Part shown: positions 15,891-23,869 of the stretch, one piece after another
How positions within the stretch are numbered: position 1 is the stretch's first letter
Layout: every line of letters starts with the position of its first letter
Origin: a virus
IMG/VR virus record: IMGVR_UViG_3300044617_000217
Coordinates: 1 to 51,412 of that record
DNA length: 51,412 nt
Direction: 5' to 3' (one strand)
Position numbers and translations under genes: made by a program
Notes under the pieces: generated by a model
Told to the model about the DNA's origin: nothing
Database searches by the model: none
What the model saw: the letters and a program-made list of their open reading frames with translations, nothing else

Positions 15891-16889
15891 TCACAAAGAC
15901 CAAGATCTGTATTCCATATCGGATACAGCATTTTTAATACAAGCTTTAATCTCTTCATCAGTCATATCGCCAGCATCTTTTGCATCATGTGGATATATCT
16001 TACCATATTCATACGAAGCCCACAAGATGTCTTTATTCTTTAATTTATTAGCTATACTGTAACCCAGCTGCCTTCCAGCCTCATCATTATCTGTCATAAT
16101 TGTTATATGGTTAAAGTATCTATTTAATATTGCATGTTGATCTGGAGAAAGAAATCCTCCAAGCGTGGCTACAACATTTGGAAAGCCAGCCTGATGAATT
16201 TTAATGGCATCAAAGCTTGACTCAACTATAATTACATGATCACCAATTCTTTTAGCCCTATGAATATTAAACATTGTTTTGCTCTTAGGAAGATTAGTGC
16301 TGTTCTTAAATGATTTGCCCTGAATAGATCTGCCAACAATTCCTATTGCTAATCCATCTGGACTGTGAACTGGAACTGTAACCATTCCCATATTCTTTGA
16401 GTAACCCAATTCAAAATCAATAATTGATTGTCCATCAATTCCTCTAGATTTAAAATATTCTTTTCCTTCTAATTCTGAAATAATATCTGTGTGAAGCTTA
16501 GCCAATGTTTCTTTTGAGAACTCTTCAAATACTGGCCTCTCTTCAAACATATCGGCAAGGACTTCATCAAAATTGTTTAGTGACTCTGTTTCTTTTGCAG
16601 CAATATATCTTAATGCCTCATAGTCATTCTTATTTAGAACACGCTTAATTAAATCTAATAGTGTTCCAGCCTCACCACATGCTGGATTAAAACAAATAAA
16701 CTTACCGTATTCTTTACTTACGCTAAATGAAGACGTGTGTCTATTAGAATGAAATGGGCAATAGCACAAATAGTCATTGCCTGTTTCACCAGTTACCTCA
16801 AGCCCAATACCTTTTATTACCGCTTTGATGTGGCTTGGGGCGTAGCTCGTGGAATCAATTTTCCCTGAGATGCTCCCTCGTATTGCCAT
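15891..16889 (-). CDS. DnaG-type primase
   Basis: 332 aa from the ATG at 16889 (GAGGAAG just upstream); an upstream in-frame ATG at 16940 lacks a site. The CHC2 zinc finger C44-x2-H47 ... C66-x4-C71 recognises template. The TOPRIM core shows E223 (IIVESSFDAIK) and D267/D269 (IMTDNDEAGRQ). It lacks the long C-terminal helicase-binding domain of bacterial DnaG. It makes RNA primers and lies one small gene away from the helicase. Confidence 0.93.
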   Translation of the reverse strand: MAIRGSISGKIDSTSYAPSHIKAVIKGIGLEVTGETGNDYLCYCPFHSNRHTSSFSVSKEYGKFICFNPACGEAGTLLDLIKRVLNKNDYEALRYIAAKETESLNNFDEVLADMFEERPVFEEFSKETLAKLHTDIISELEGKEYFKSRGIDGQSIIDFELGYSKNMGMVTVPVHSPDGLAIGIVGRSIQGKSFKNSTNLPKSKTMFNIHRAKRIGDHVIIVESSFDAIKIHQAGFPNVVATLGGFLSPDQHAILNRYFNHITIMTDNDEAGRQLGYSIANKLKNKDILWASYEYGKIYPHDAKDAGDMTDEEIKACIKNAVSDMEYRSWSL

Positions 16890-17131
16890 GACTTCCTCTT
16901 CCCAATGTAAAAACCATAAATGGACATTCTGAATCTCCATTCATCCTGTGTAGGATTATACTCTGTTGTCCAAATTGGGTCAAGGTCTAGTGCTCTAATG
17001 TAACCACGATCACGCATTTGAACATCCAATACTCTTTCATTTATTTCCTTGACAGACAGCGCTATAGAATCATCTAAGAACTGTCCATCTATAGCAAAGT
17101 GTTTAATCTTTCTGTGGAGGATTGTAGTCAT
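16817..17131 (-). CDS. Hypothetical protein between helicase and primase
   Basis: 104 aa from the ATG at 17131, picked because AAGGAG lies 6 nt upstream. It overlaps the helicase end by 29 nt and the primase start by 73 nt in other frames, a long overlap for this genome. Beta-rich and basic with many aromatics (EWRFRMSIYGFYIGKRKSW), ending in a basic tail. No family recognised. It may bridge helicase and primase; that idea rests only on position. Confidence 0.65.
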   Translation of the reverse strand: MTTILHRKIKHFAIDGQFLDDSIALSVKEINERVLDVQMRDRGYIRALDLDPIWTTEYNPTQDEWRFRMSIYGFYIGKRKSWQYEGASQGKLIPRATPQATSKR

Positions 17132-18341
17132 ACAACTCCTTAATAATTCCACGATTGATTTCCCAATCAAGGTAGAAGGCAAAGTCACTACCGTGACGAT
17201 TCTTTCTTGACACAACCTCAATAAGATTTGTATCTGGGTATCTATGAATAGCGATAGCCATGTCAGCATCATACTCAATAGCCTTAGACCACGCCACTTG
17301 AGAAAGTGTTGGAGGACCTTCTTGATCCGAAACATCATCCATGGTTGCAGCAGTAATATCAATTACTGGAATATTGTTTGTCATGGCAAGCATTTTGAAC
17401 TCACGAGAAATATTCATATTACGTTCTGTAGCACCATTACTACGCTTATTGTCTGTAAAAAGCTGGTGGTAATCAAGGATAACTAGGTCTGGCTTATGCT
17501 GATCAATTTTTGCCTGAACAGTATTAGCATTCACATCTCCCATTCCTTCATTAGATACAAGAATGAAACCATTCTTATCTGCAAACTTGTTCTTACCCCA
17601 TGAATTAAAGCTGTCTACGTTTACATCACCCTTAGCAAAGTCTGATGCCCTAAACAATCCAGAACCCATCATGGTATAAATACGGTTACGCATATCTTCT
17701 GGAGACATTTCTAGTGAAATGATCATTGGCTTAAAACCTTGTTCCCAAGCCTTACAAGCAAGATAGGATGTGAACCATGTCTTACCACGCCCTGGCCATC
17801 CAATAGCAACAATAAGGTGGCCTGGTGCCATACCAGTTGGATATGCTTTATCAATTGCATCGAAGCCAGTTAAGATTCCTGGAGCACCACCCATTATTGC
17901 TGATCGCTCTTTTACTGATTGAAAATGTTTTTGTGCAAGTTCATAGTCTGTAACATCAACGTCACGAACATTATTTGTAAACTTAGACAGCGCCGCTAAT
18001 TTACTTTGCATATCTGCTATAACTCTAGATGCTGCATCTTCTTTTAAAGAGGAACCAGATTGAATAATAATTGTTTTTAATTTAGAGGTTAGGTATTCAT
18101 TCTTTAGCTTATCTAAGTAATACCCAGTCTCTGCTGTAGCATTTGAATCTGGGTCAAAGTCCTTAAATTTGTCCTGAAGAATTCCAACTTCTGGAACAGC
18201 CCGAAACTTTGCATAATAGGACTTAAGCCCATCCCATACATCTTTATGGGAAACAAAAAGCTCATCAACATTGTCTGCAAGCAAGACACTTATATCTTTA
18301 TTCTTACAGACTGCTGAAATTAATGTTGCTTCTGTATTCAC
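17103..18341 (-). CDS. dnaB: DnaB-type replicative helicase
   Basis: 412 aa. Starts with GTG behind a GGAGGG site. An N-terminal helical domain (residues 1-120) is followed by a RecA-like motor. Walker A GWPGRGKT is at residues 181-188, catalytic E211 in ISLEMS, and Walker B VILDYHQL at D290. The C-terminal NRHGSDFAFYLDW carries the Arg-finger-type region. It is a hexameric 5'-3' helicase unwinding the fork for DnaE and primase. Confidence 0.94.
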   Translation of the reverse strand: MNTEATLISAVCKNKDISVLLADNVDELFVSHKDVWDGLKSYYAKFRAVPEVGILQDKFKDFDPDSNATAETGYYLDKLKNEYLTSKLKTIIIQSGSSLKEDAASRVIADMQSKLAALSKFTNNVRDVDVTDYELAQKHFQSVKERSAIMGGAPGILTGFDAIDKAYPTGMAPGHLIVAIGWPGRGKTWFTSYLACKAWEQGFKPMIISLEMSPEDMRNRIYTMMGSGLFRASDFAKGDVNVDSFNSWGKNKFADKNGFILVSNEGMGDVNANTVQAKIDQHKPDLVILDYHQLFTDNKRSNGATERNMNISREFKMLAMTNNIPVIDITAATMDDVSDQEGPPTLSQVAWSKAIEYDADMAIAIHRYPDTNLIEVVSRKNRHGSDFAFYLDWEINRGIIKELYDYNPPQKD

Positions 18342-18655
18342 TCTTCGCCCTCCACCAACTTCTTAGTAGCCTCTCGCAATTTACGACGACTTTCTTTATC
18401 CGCCTCAGAACCCTTCATAAATGAATCCATTCTATCAAAATTATTATAGAAGAAATTTAAAGGGTGACCTGACTTACCAGTTTTAAAATAGTAAAGCAGC
18501 AACTCTTTTGCACGATCATATCCTACACTATCAATGACATCTTGCATAGCCCACTTCTCTCTAAATTTATTTATAGTTGGGACCTTGCCATATCTTTCTT
18601 TATATAGGTTTTGATATTGAGTCAAAAGAATATAAGGCTCTTTACTATTTGCCAC
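18338..18655 (-). CDS. Putative helicase loader or fork accessory protein
   Basis: 105 aa, all helical and basic, GTG start (overlapping the upstream stop). Contains YKERYGKVPTINKFREKWAM and a following YDRAKELLLYYFKTGKSGHP, suggesting helix bundles. It overlaps the start of the DnaB gene by 4 nt, a usual place for loaders in phages. No ATPase motif, so it would be a non-AAA loader. Function is inferred from position only. Confidence 0.6.
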   Translation of the reverse strand: MANSKEPYILLTQYQNLYKERYGKVPTINKFREKWAMQDVIDSVGYDRAKELLLYYFKTGKSGHPLNFFYNNFDRMDSFMKGSEADKESRRKLREATKKLVEGEE

Positions 18656-18848
18656 CCTTTAGTTCCTCTTCCACTTCACGAGTTTTTTCAATTAGCTTTT
18701 CTTCAACAAACTTATAGACACGTTCAGTTGCTGAGTCAACATTTTCTCCAACACGAACATCGTCTTCCACGCCTATTCCAATTTTGATACTTTCATAATT
18801 GCCTAGGTTTCGTGTAAACGATAGATCTATTTTTACCTTAGTTGTCAT
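18645..18848 (-). CDS. Hypothetical small protein
   Basis: 67 aa from the ATG at 18848, which overlaps the upstream stop (TAATGA). A beta-rich N-terminal half (KVKIDLSFTRNL ... IKIGIGVED) is followed by an acidic amphipathic helix. No family recognised. Part of the replication operon. Confidence 0.7.
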   Translation of the reverse strand: MTTKVKIDLSFTRNLGNYESIKIGIGVEDDVRVGENVDSATERVYKFVEEKLIEKTREVEEELKGGK

Positions 18849-19330
18849 TATTCCGCCTTCCATACAGGAACAAACTTTCCTTCTTCTGTCTTAGTATACA
18901 ATATTAAATTGTGTTTGAGAATAGCCTGAACCTCAGCCTTTGTTGGCAAGTTCTTGCTATACCCTGTGTCTGCAATAAACTCATGTAGATCTAATATATC
19001 TTTTTCACTCAGCATGAACTTATTCCATGTGCTGTCTGGATTTCCAATTGGGTATACCTTTTGTGGCTCTTTTATTTTGCCAGCTAAAATATAATTTTCT
19101 ATGGTAACTTTATGCTTTCCCAATATTTCCCCAACTTGTTTAATTGTATAGGCGTTAACCATATACTTTTCAACCTGAGAATAAGAATACATCACCCTTT
19201 TCTTGTCTGGATAACACCAAGCAATCAATTCATCTTTAGCACGATGAGATTTAATTACCTTATGGATCTTATCGTTTAAGAAGAAATAGACAATTGTTTT
19301 TCGAACTCTTTGTCTCTTTTTTCCAGCCAT
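18848..19330 (-). CDS. MerR/excisionase-like DNA-binding protein
   Basis: 160 aa, basic start (KKRQRVRK). Residues 62-84 (TIKQVGEILGKHKVTIENYI) form a MerR-type helix-turn-helix. This is followed by a wing with KIKEPQKVYPIGN and a helix LSEKDILDLHEF, typical of excisionase-type DNA binders. It may mark an origin or regulate the operon. The gene overlaps its upstream neighbour by about 55 nt. Confidence 0.7.
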   Translation of the reverse strand: MAGKKRQRVRKTIVYFFLNDKIHKVIKSHRAKDELIAWCYPDKKRVMYSYSQVEKYMVNAYTIKQVGEILGKHKVTIENYILAGKIKEPQKVYPIGNPDSTWNKFMLSEKDILDLHEFIADTGYSKNLPTKAEVQAILKHNLILYTKTEEGKFVPVWKAE

Positions 19331-19461
19331 TTTCCTAATGCACTCGTTTCTTTATTAATCATCCAGCGTTTTCCGCACATAATGCAGAAAAGCTCAACGT
19401 GTAGTTTTTGAGAAAATACTCTATCTACAAATACTCTTCCATTACATTTTTGACACCACAT
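19276..19461 (-). CDS. Small zinc-ribbon protein
   Basis: 61 aa. Two CxxC knuckles, CQKC (residues 3-6) and CIMC (about 26-29), make a complete four-Cys zinc ribbon, followed by a basic helix. The start overlaps the stop of the phosphoesterase gene (TAATG). Possibly a transcription-factor-like or adaptor protein; function unknown. Confidence 0.75.
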   Translation of the reverse strand: MWCQKCNGRVFVDRVFSQKLHVELFCIMCGKRWMINKETSALGKWLEKRDKEFEKQLSISS

Positions 19462-20270
19462 TATGCACTAAACTTCTTTCCATCAACATAGCAAGTATAG
19501 TCCTTTGAGATTTCAATAATTTGAATATGTGGCTTTTCGCCATTCTCAATATGGGCTACGGCAAATGCCTTCTGCCAATTATGATTATTAGTATATTTCA
19601 TTCCATCGCTATTTTCATCACACATGTGTCCAATTTCATAGCCACGTAATGTTTCTCCTTCTCCGCCGTTGCGAAGCTGGAATGTTTGATAAAATGTTCC
19701 TGCTCTGTGTGAATGCCCACGAATAATAGAAACTCCAAAGTTTTCTACATCTTTGCGAACTGACTCACCAGCATTTTGTGAAATTGCATTTCCATGATGA
19801 ACATGTATGTCACCAAAGCGGTGCTTGGGTGCATCGTTATAATAAATATATTCGTAACCTAGCGAGTCAAGGCTCCACAATGCTTCTGGAGTTACTTCGC
19901 TAATATAATCTGGAAGCTTCTTATCCATGTATTCAAAAATACGGATATCATGGTTTCCAAGGGCTGAGAATAACTGTGCGTTTGGCATCATCTCTCTTGT
20001 CTTGGCGTAGAAATCTCTTGCGCCCTTTGCTTCGTGCCTCATCATTGGAACAATTAAATCTCTACTATCGTCTTTATGCAATTGCATAAATTCTGCAGAA
20101 CGGCCTTCTGTATATCTACTATAACATGCCTGGTCGTCTGTATCTCCAAGATAATCAATTACGTCTGGCTTAAACCATTTCATGACCTGAAACCATAGTG
20201 CAATTGCACGATCATCTTGATATGGGAATTGCTGATCAGATGATAGCATCCATTTTAAATCGTTGCTCAT
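19461..20270 (-). CDS. Calcineurin-like metallophosphoesterase
   Basis: 269 aa. The five metal motifs appear in order: D12-x-Q14 (SSDQQFP), G42-D43-xx-D46, G105-N-H-D108, H159 (HHGN) and G185-H-S-H188. The usual D-x-H of motif I reads D-x-Q, a substitution common in phage members of this family. It is a two-metal phosphatase or nuclease; the substrate is unknown. It is the first gene of the replication block, after the terminator of the structural block. Confidence 0.87.
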   Translation of the reverse strand: MSNDLKWMLSSDQQFPYQDDRAIALWFQVMKWFKPDVIDYLGDTDDQACYSRYTEGRSAEFMQLHKDDSRDLIVPMMRHEAKGARDFYAKTREMMPNAQLFSALGNHDIRIFEYMDKKLPDYISEVTPEALWSLDSLGYEYIYYNDAPKHRFGDIHVHHGNAISQNAGESVRKDVENFGVSIIRGHSHRAGTFYQTFQLRNGGEGETLRGYEIGHMCDENSDGMKYTNNHNWQKAFAVAHIENGEKPHIQIIEISKDYTCYVDGKKFSA

Positions 20271-20289
20271 TATTTACCTTAATACGAAA

Positions 20290-20311
20290 AAAGTCACGAA
20301 AGCGTGACTTT
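20290..20311 (-). terminator. Intrinsic terminator of the structural operon
   Basis: A perfect 9-bp stem AAAGTCACG / CGTGACTTT with a 4-nt loop, and three further T on the minus strand (six T in a row in total). It lies between the last virion gene and the phosphoesterase gene. The stem in itself is only moderately GC-rich. Confidence 0.65.
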
Positions 20312-20313
20312 GA

Positions 20314-20353
20314 TGTTACACCCTAAGTGTAACATATTATATTGTGCTGTCAA
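20314..20353 (-). promoter_or_regulatory. Promoter/operator region before the replication operon
   Basis: Minus strand: a perfect TTGACA at 20353-20348, TATAAT at 20341-20336 and an inverted repeat TGTTACAC-(5 nt)-GTGTAACA at 20314-20334. TTGACA and TATAAT are too close (6 nt) to belong to one promoter. TTGACA with a 16-nt spacer reaches TACACT inside the repeat. Either way the repeat overlaps the promoter and looks like an operator. Confidence 0.55.
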
Positions 20354-20773
20354 CTATGTTAAATCTACTTGCTTGTTAATCATTGCAATGTAGTTTACTG
20401 TAACTGTTTTTCCTGCTGCTGCTTTGCCACCATATACATAAATGGTTGCACCATTACTTCCAGTAACTGTAACACCTACTGTGTATGTTAAATTAGATGG
20501 ATTAGAACCAAGTGATGCTACTACTGTTGGATTGGACTGAAATGTATTACCAAATGATACTGTCTTGCTTCCGCTTCCGTTTGCGTCTAAAGTAACTGTA
20601 TCTGTATTTGGATATCCTACTGAAACAAATGACTGAGACTGTGCATTCTGTGTAGCGTTTACTAAAATTGCTGACTGAGAATATGCTGTTACTGTGTTGT
20701 CATATAACTTATTAAGCTCACCAATATCAAGCGGTGCGCCCTGTTGGAAAATTGGTTTTTGTAAACTAGCCAT
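20354..20773 (-). CDS. Virion protein with H-type-lectin-like domain
   Basis: 139 aa. After an N-terminal attachment segment (residues 1-50), the part with VSFGNTFQSNPTVVASLG and ending VNYIAMINKQVDL resembles the H-type lectin beta-sandwich often found at phage tail tips. It probably binds sugars. It is the last gene of the structural operon. Its start overlaps the upstream stop by one base. Confidence 0.65.
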   Translation of the reverse strand: MASLQKPIFQQGAPLDIGELNKLYDNTVTAYSQSAILVNATQNAQSQSFVSVGYPNTDTVTLDANGSGSKTVSFGNTFQSNPTVVASLGSNPSNLTYTVGVTVTGSNGATIYVYGGKAAAGKTVTVNYIAMINKQVDLT

Positions 20774-21165
20774 TATAAGTTTTCTCCTAAGTCATGCATA
20801 TTTATTTCAAGTTCACTTACTTCAATAACAGTAGATCTATCTAAACCATATCTGTCAAAAGAGTCTGGGTCAACTATATGCCGCCTTTTGTTTTGTGATA
20901 CTAAATACATTTTACCATCTGATATATTCTTGATCAATGTGCCATCTCTGAACCCTAACTTGCCTGCAAGCTTCATGGGAGATAGTGCTTTTTCTGTTGC
21001 ATTTACTGTAGTAAACATCCAAGAATGGGCGGCACGGTCAGATATAAGCCTAAACCTTTTACTATCTTTAATCCAGTATATTCCACCTTCTGTTTTTACT
21101 GCTATGCCAGATGGAAAAATAGTTGGATCAATTACTATCTTGTTCTGCTTCTTCTTCTTTAACAT
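20773..21165 (-). CDS. Virion-associated protein with two YxI/YLV-R repeats
   Basis: 130 aa from ATG 21165; an alternative start at 21195 would lengthen it by ten residues. Two similar units occur: GGIYWIKDSKRFRLISD (about residues 23-39) and GKMYLVSQNKRRHIVDPD (about 92-109). Both fit a known 'x-YxI-x-xKRxI' beta repeat found in secreted and virion proteins. It lies among tail fibre genes and is probably part of the host-binding apparatus. Confidence 0.65.
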   Translation of the reverse strand: MLKKKKQNKIVIDPTIFPSGIAVKTEGGIYWIKDSKRFRLISDRAAHSWMFTTVNATEKALSPMKLAGKLGFRDGTLIKNISDGKMYLVSQNKRRHIVDPDSFDRYGLDRSTVIEVSELEINMHDLGENL

Positions 21166-21274
21166 TCTTATTAAGCATTTCTGTAATTTCTGCACGTAAA
21201 ATTGCCTTATCTAATTCTAGTTCGGCAATGCGCTGTTGCAAGGCTGTTATAACTAGTTCTGCTTTTTGTGACAT
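21128..21274 (-). CDS. Small coiled-coil protein (48 aa)
   Basis: 48 aa starting MSQKAELVITALQQRIAEL with a continuous heptad pattern and an acidic end (KEEEAEQDSN). It overlaps the downstream gene by 38 nt. The only purine-rich stretch before the ATG is AGAGAT. The layout resembles short coiled-coil proteins next to fibre genes and may assist fibre trimerisation. Function is inferred from position. Confidence 0.6.
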   Translation of the reverse strand: MSQKAELVITALQQRIAELELDKAILRAEITEMLNKNVKEEEAEQDSN

Positions 21275-21306
21275 TTTATCTCTTTTCTATTGTTGTAATA
21301 ATACCA

Positions 21307-23868
21307 TTACGCTTCCAGTGCGTCAAGTCTTGCTTTGACTTCTTTTAGTGCTAATATCAGCATCGAGGAAAGCTTATCATACGATATACCCATAATTTCT
21401 CCATCATTGTTGTAATGCAATACTGTTTCAAATCCACCAAGGTTTTCAAGGTCTTCGGCTATTAAGCCCAACTCGGTTCTATTTGGGTCTCCATATTCTT
21501 CTTTATATGTAAAAAATACTGGATTCATAGAAGTAACTTTATTTAAATACCCATTGCTTTCTATATAATTAATATTTTCCTTATGTCTTTGCGTAGAAGT
21601 GTTTACCTTTAAAAATCCAGCATTTCCTCCAGATTGAACTTGATGTATTGCTAAGCCAGACCCAGTTCCTAAATTATTTGCATAAACCGTATCTCCAATA
21701 TCTAACTTCCTAAAATATGATGTTCCAACTGCACTTGCATCTATTCCAGCCCCAAATGTTGCTCCTCCGCTAAATGTAGAAACATTGGCTGTCACTTGAA
21801 TATATGCAAGTCCTGCGCCTAAAGAATATAATGTAATAGATGGTTGAGAGTATCCCGAAATATATGGAGAATCTATTCTTAATGCTCCAGCAGAAGAATA
21901 TGTTGTTCCATATATTCCTCCAGGATTCATAGAAGAGCTAGGATAAATATCTATTTGATTTGCTGTTTCATTTATAACAATTCTTTGACCAGATGTTGCT
22001 GTTTTAAATACTCCACCAGTAATTGTTGGTGAGGATATAGATGCATTTGCAACAATTGCATCTGCTGTTAATGTTCCTGTAATTTGAGCGGCAGGAAGGG
22101 TAACAGAAGAACCCATCGTAATTGCACTTCCATTAAAAGATATACCAGCAGATCCACCAAATCTAAATGTTCCATCATTATTCCAATAGTCTGAGCTTGT
22201 TGAATTTGTTATTGTTCCACTAAATGTTGCTCCAGTTGCTGTTAATATTCCGCCATCGCTTACGCTAAATTTACCAGAAGCTGCAGTTCCACCATTTGAG
22301 CTATGATAAATATAGTGTCCTCCAGTAGATGGGGATGGATTTAATATTAATGCATTACCATTTGAAGTTCCAAATCTGGCTTTCCCAGTGCTATCCAATC
22401 TAAATGTGGAATTACCACTTGTAGATCCATTTTGAATTGCATCTGATGCAATTATAACTCCACCTATAGTTCCACCAGATGCAGTTATTGTTCCACTAAA
22501 TGATCCCGTTGCGGCAGACAGAGTTCCAGTAAATGTTCCGCCTGCTGCAGAAAGATTTCCGCTAAATGTGCCATCACCAACAATTGTAAGCCCTCCGCCT
22601 AATGGTGCAGACAATACTGGTGTGCCAGATGAATTATAAATATAAAGACCTGCAGATACCGAACCAACTGCTGAGCTTGATATTTCTATTCTTCCGCCTG
22701 TTGATCCACTTCCTGCACGTATGTATGAAGTTGAATTAATATTTCCAGCTTCTAAATTATTAACAGATATTGTTCCAGCCGCTAACTTGCTTACATCAAT
22801 AGTTCCAGCCAATATTTTAGTTGCAGTTATGGCATTTGTTGCAATCTTATCTGCAATAATTGCACCCGTTGTTATTTTATCAGCAGTAATAGCATTAGCA
22901 ATAATTTTTGGAGATGTTATTGCGTCATCTGCAATTTTAGTTGTTGTTATTGCACCTGTTAAAATTTTAGCAGCTGAAACTGCATCATTAACTAGCTTTT
23001 CATTTGTAATAATTAAATCATCTAAATCTGTCCCTATTGCAGATCTTGCACCAGAAGATTGGCTTGTAACGTTTGCACTAATTGCTGACTCTATTCCATT
23101 TTTATTTACAGAACTTGCATGAATATAAACTGGAACGTTGTATCTAACATAAGTTCCATCTACTGGAACTACAATTTTGTTTGAAATTTTGTTAGCGGTC
23201 ATTTGACCTACTTTTATATATGTTCCTCCAGTAGCAGAACTTGATGTTCCAGCATAAATATTTATAGCTTCAAATCCAGTCCATGCTGATCCATATGTTC
23301 CAGCCCAGGCAACCTCTATTCCGCCCAGAATTCTACTTGATGAAAATCCAGTGGGAGCTACTGGGGTTTGAATTTCTTCAGTTACTTCTGTTACCGTAAC
23401 CGTTCTTGCTGTGCTAAAAAATGAACTTTCTCCATTTAAACTATAAACTTTTAACTGAACTATATATACGCCAGCAACACAGGTAAATGTTTGTGTTCCA
23501 GATGATTTAAATGATCCAGCTGCTTTAGTTCCATCTCCAAATGTGGTTCCAGAAATATGAACATCTACTCTATCAAAATTAGCAATTGGTGATCCACCTG
23601 CATCGTTGCCGCTCCAGGCTACTTTTATAAATCCAGCGCCACCAACAACATCTGTAGTTTGCAATTGTGGTTCATTTGGAACCGTTGCTCCAACTGTTGT
23701 AAAATATTTTACTGCAGACCAATTATCATTAAGTCTTTTATCTGAATATATATATTGAAACTCAAGTGGGTATTGTGTTGCTAAATCAAGATCTGTAATT
23801 GTAACATGAAAATAACCACCTAGGTCTCCAGATGTTTCATCATTTAACTTAAGATCTTCTAGCGCCAT
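21307..23868 (-). CDS. Tail fibre with Fn3 domains and S74 intramolecular chaperone
   Basis: 853 aa. Residues 1-180 hold fibronectin-III-like domains (VPNEPQLQT ... GGFIKVAW type strands). About 290-380 is a stack of short repeats of the form x-ITADKITTGAI, i.e. a triple beta-helix shaft. A Gly/Ser-rich shaft follows. The C-terminus is a Peptidase_S74 chaperone: STQRHKENI places S758 and K763 five apart, the Ser-Lys dyad that cuts the chaperone off after trimer folding, and GLIAEDLENLG is the usual next motif. It is probably the receptor-binding fibre. Confidence 0.9.
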   Translation of the reverse strand: MALEDLKLNDETSGDLGGYFHVTITDLDLATQYPLEFQYIYSDKRLNDNWSAVKYFTTVGATVPNEPQLQTTDVVGGAGFIKVAWSGNDAGGSPIANFDRVDVHISGTTFGDGTKAAGSFKSSGTQTFTCVAGVYIVQLKVYSLNGESSFFSTARTVTVTEVTEEIQTPVAPTGFSSSRILGGIEVAWAGTYGSAWTGFEAINIYAGTSSSATGGTYIKVGQMTANKISNKIVVPVDGTYVRYNVPVYIHASSVNKNGIESAISANVTSQSSGARSAIGTDLDDLIITNEKLVNDAVSAAKILTGAITTTKIADDAITSPKIIANAITADKITTGAIIADKIATNAITATKILAGTIDVSKLAAGTISVNNLEAGNINSTSYIRAGSGSTGGRIEISSSAVGSVSAGLYIYNSSGTPVLSAPLGGGLTIVGDGTFSGNLSAAGGTFTGTLSAATGSFSGTITASGGTIGGVIIASDAIQNGSTSGNSTFRLDSTGKARFGTSNGNALILNPSPSTGGHYIYHSSNGGTAASGKFSVSDGGILTATGATFSGTITNSTSSDYWNNDGTFRFGGSAGISFNGSAITMGSSVTLPAAQITGTLTADAIVANASISSPTITGGVFKTATSGQRIVINETANQIDIYPSSSMNPGGIYGTTYSSAGALRIDSPYISGYSQPSITLYSLGAGLAYIQVTANVSTFSGGATFGAGIDASAVGTSYFRKLDIGDTVYANNLGTGSGLAIHQVQSGGNAGFLKVNTSTQRHKENINYIESNGYLNKVTSMNPVFFTYKEEYGDPNRTELGLIAEDLENLGGFETVLHYNNDGEIMGISYDKLSSMLILALKEVKARLDALEA

Positions 23869-23869
23869 T

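Noticed and set aside
21123-23122. Open frames on the plus strand (for example 22721-23122)
   Set aside because: They lie opposite long minus-strand genes with recognisable domains, have repetitive or low-complexity translations and lack ribosome binding sites. All are shadows.
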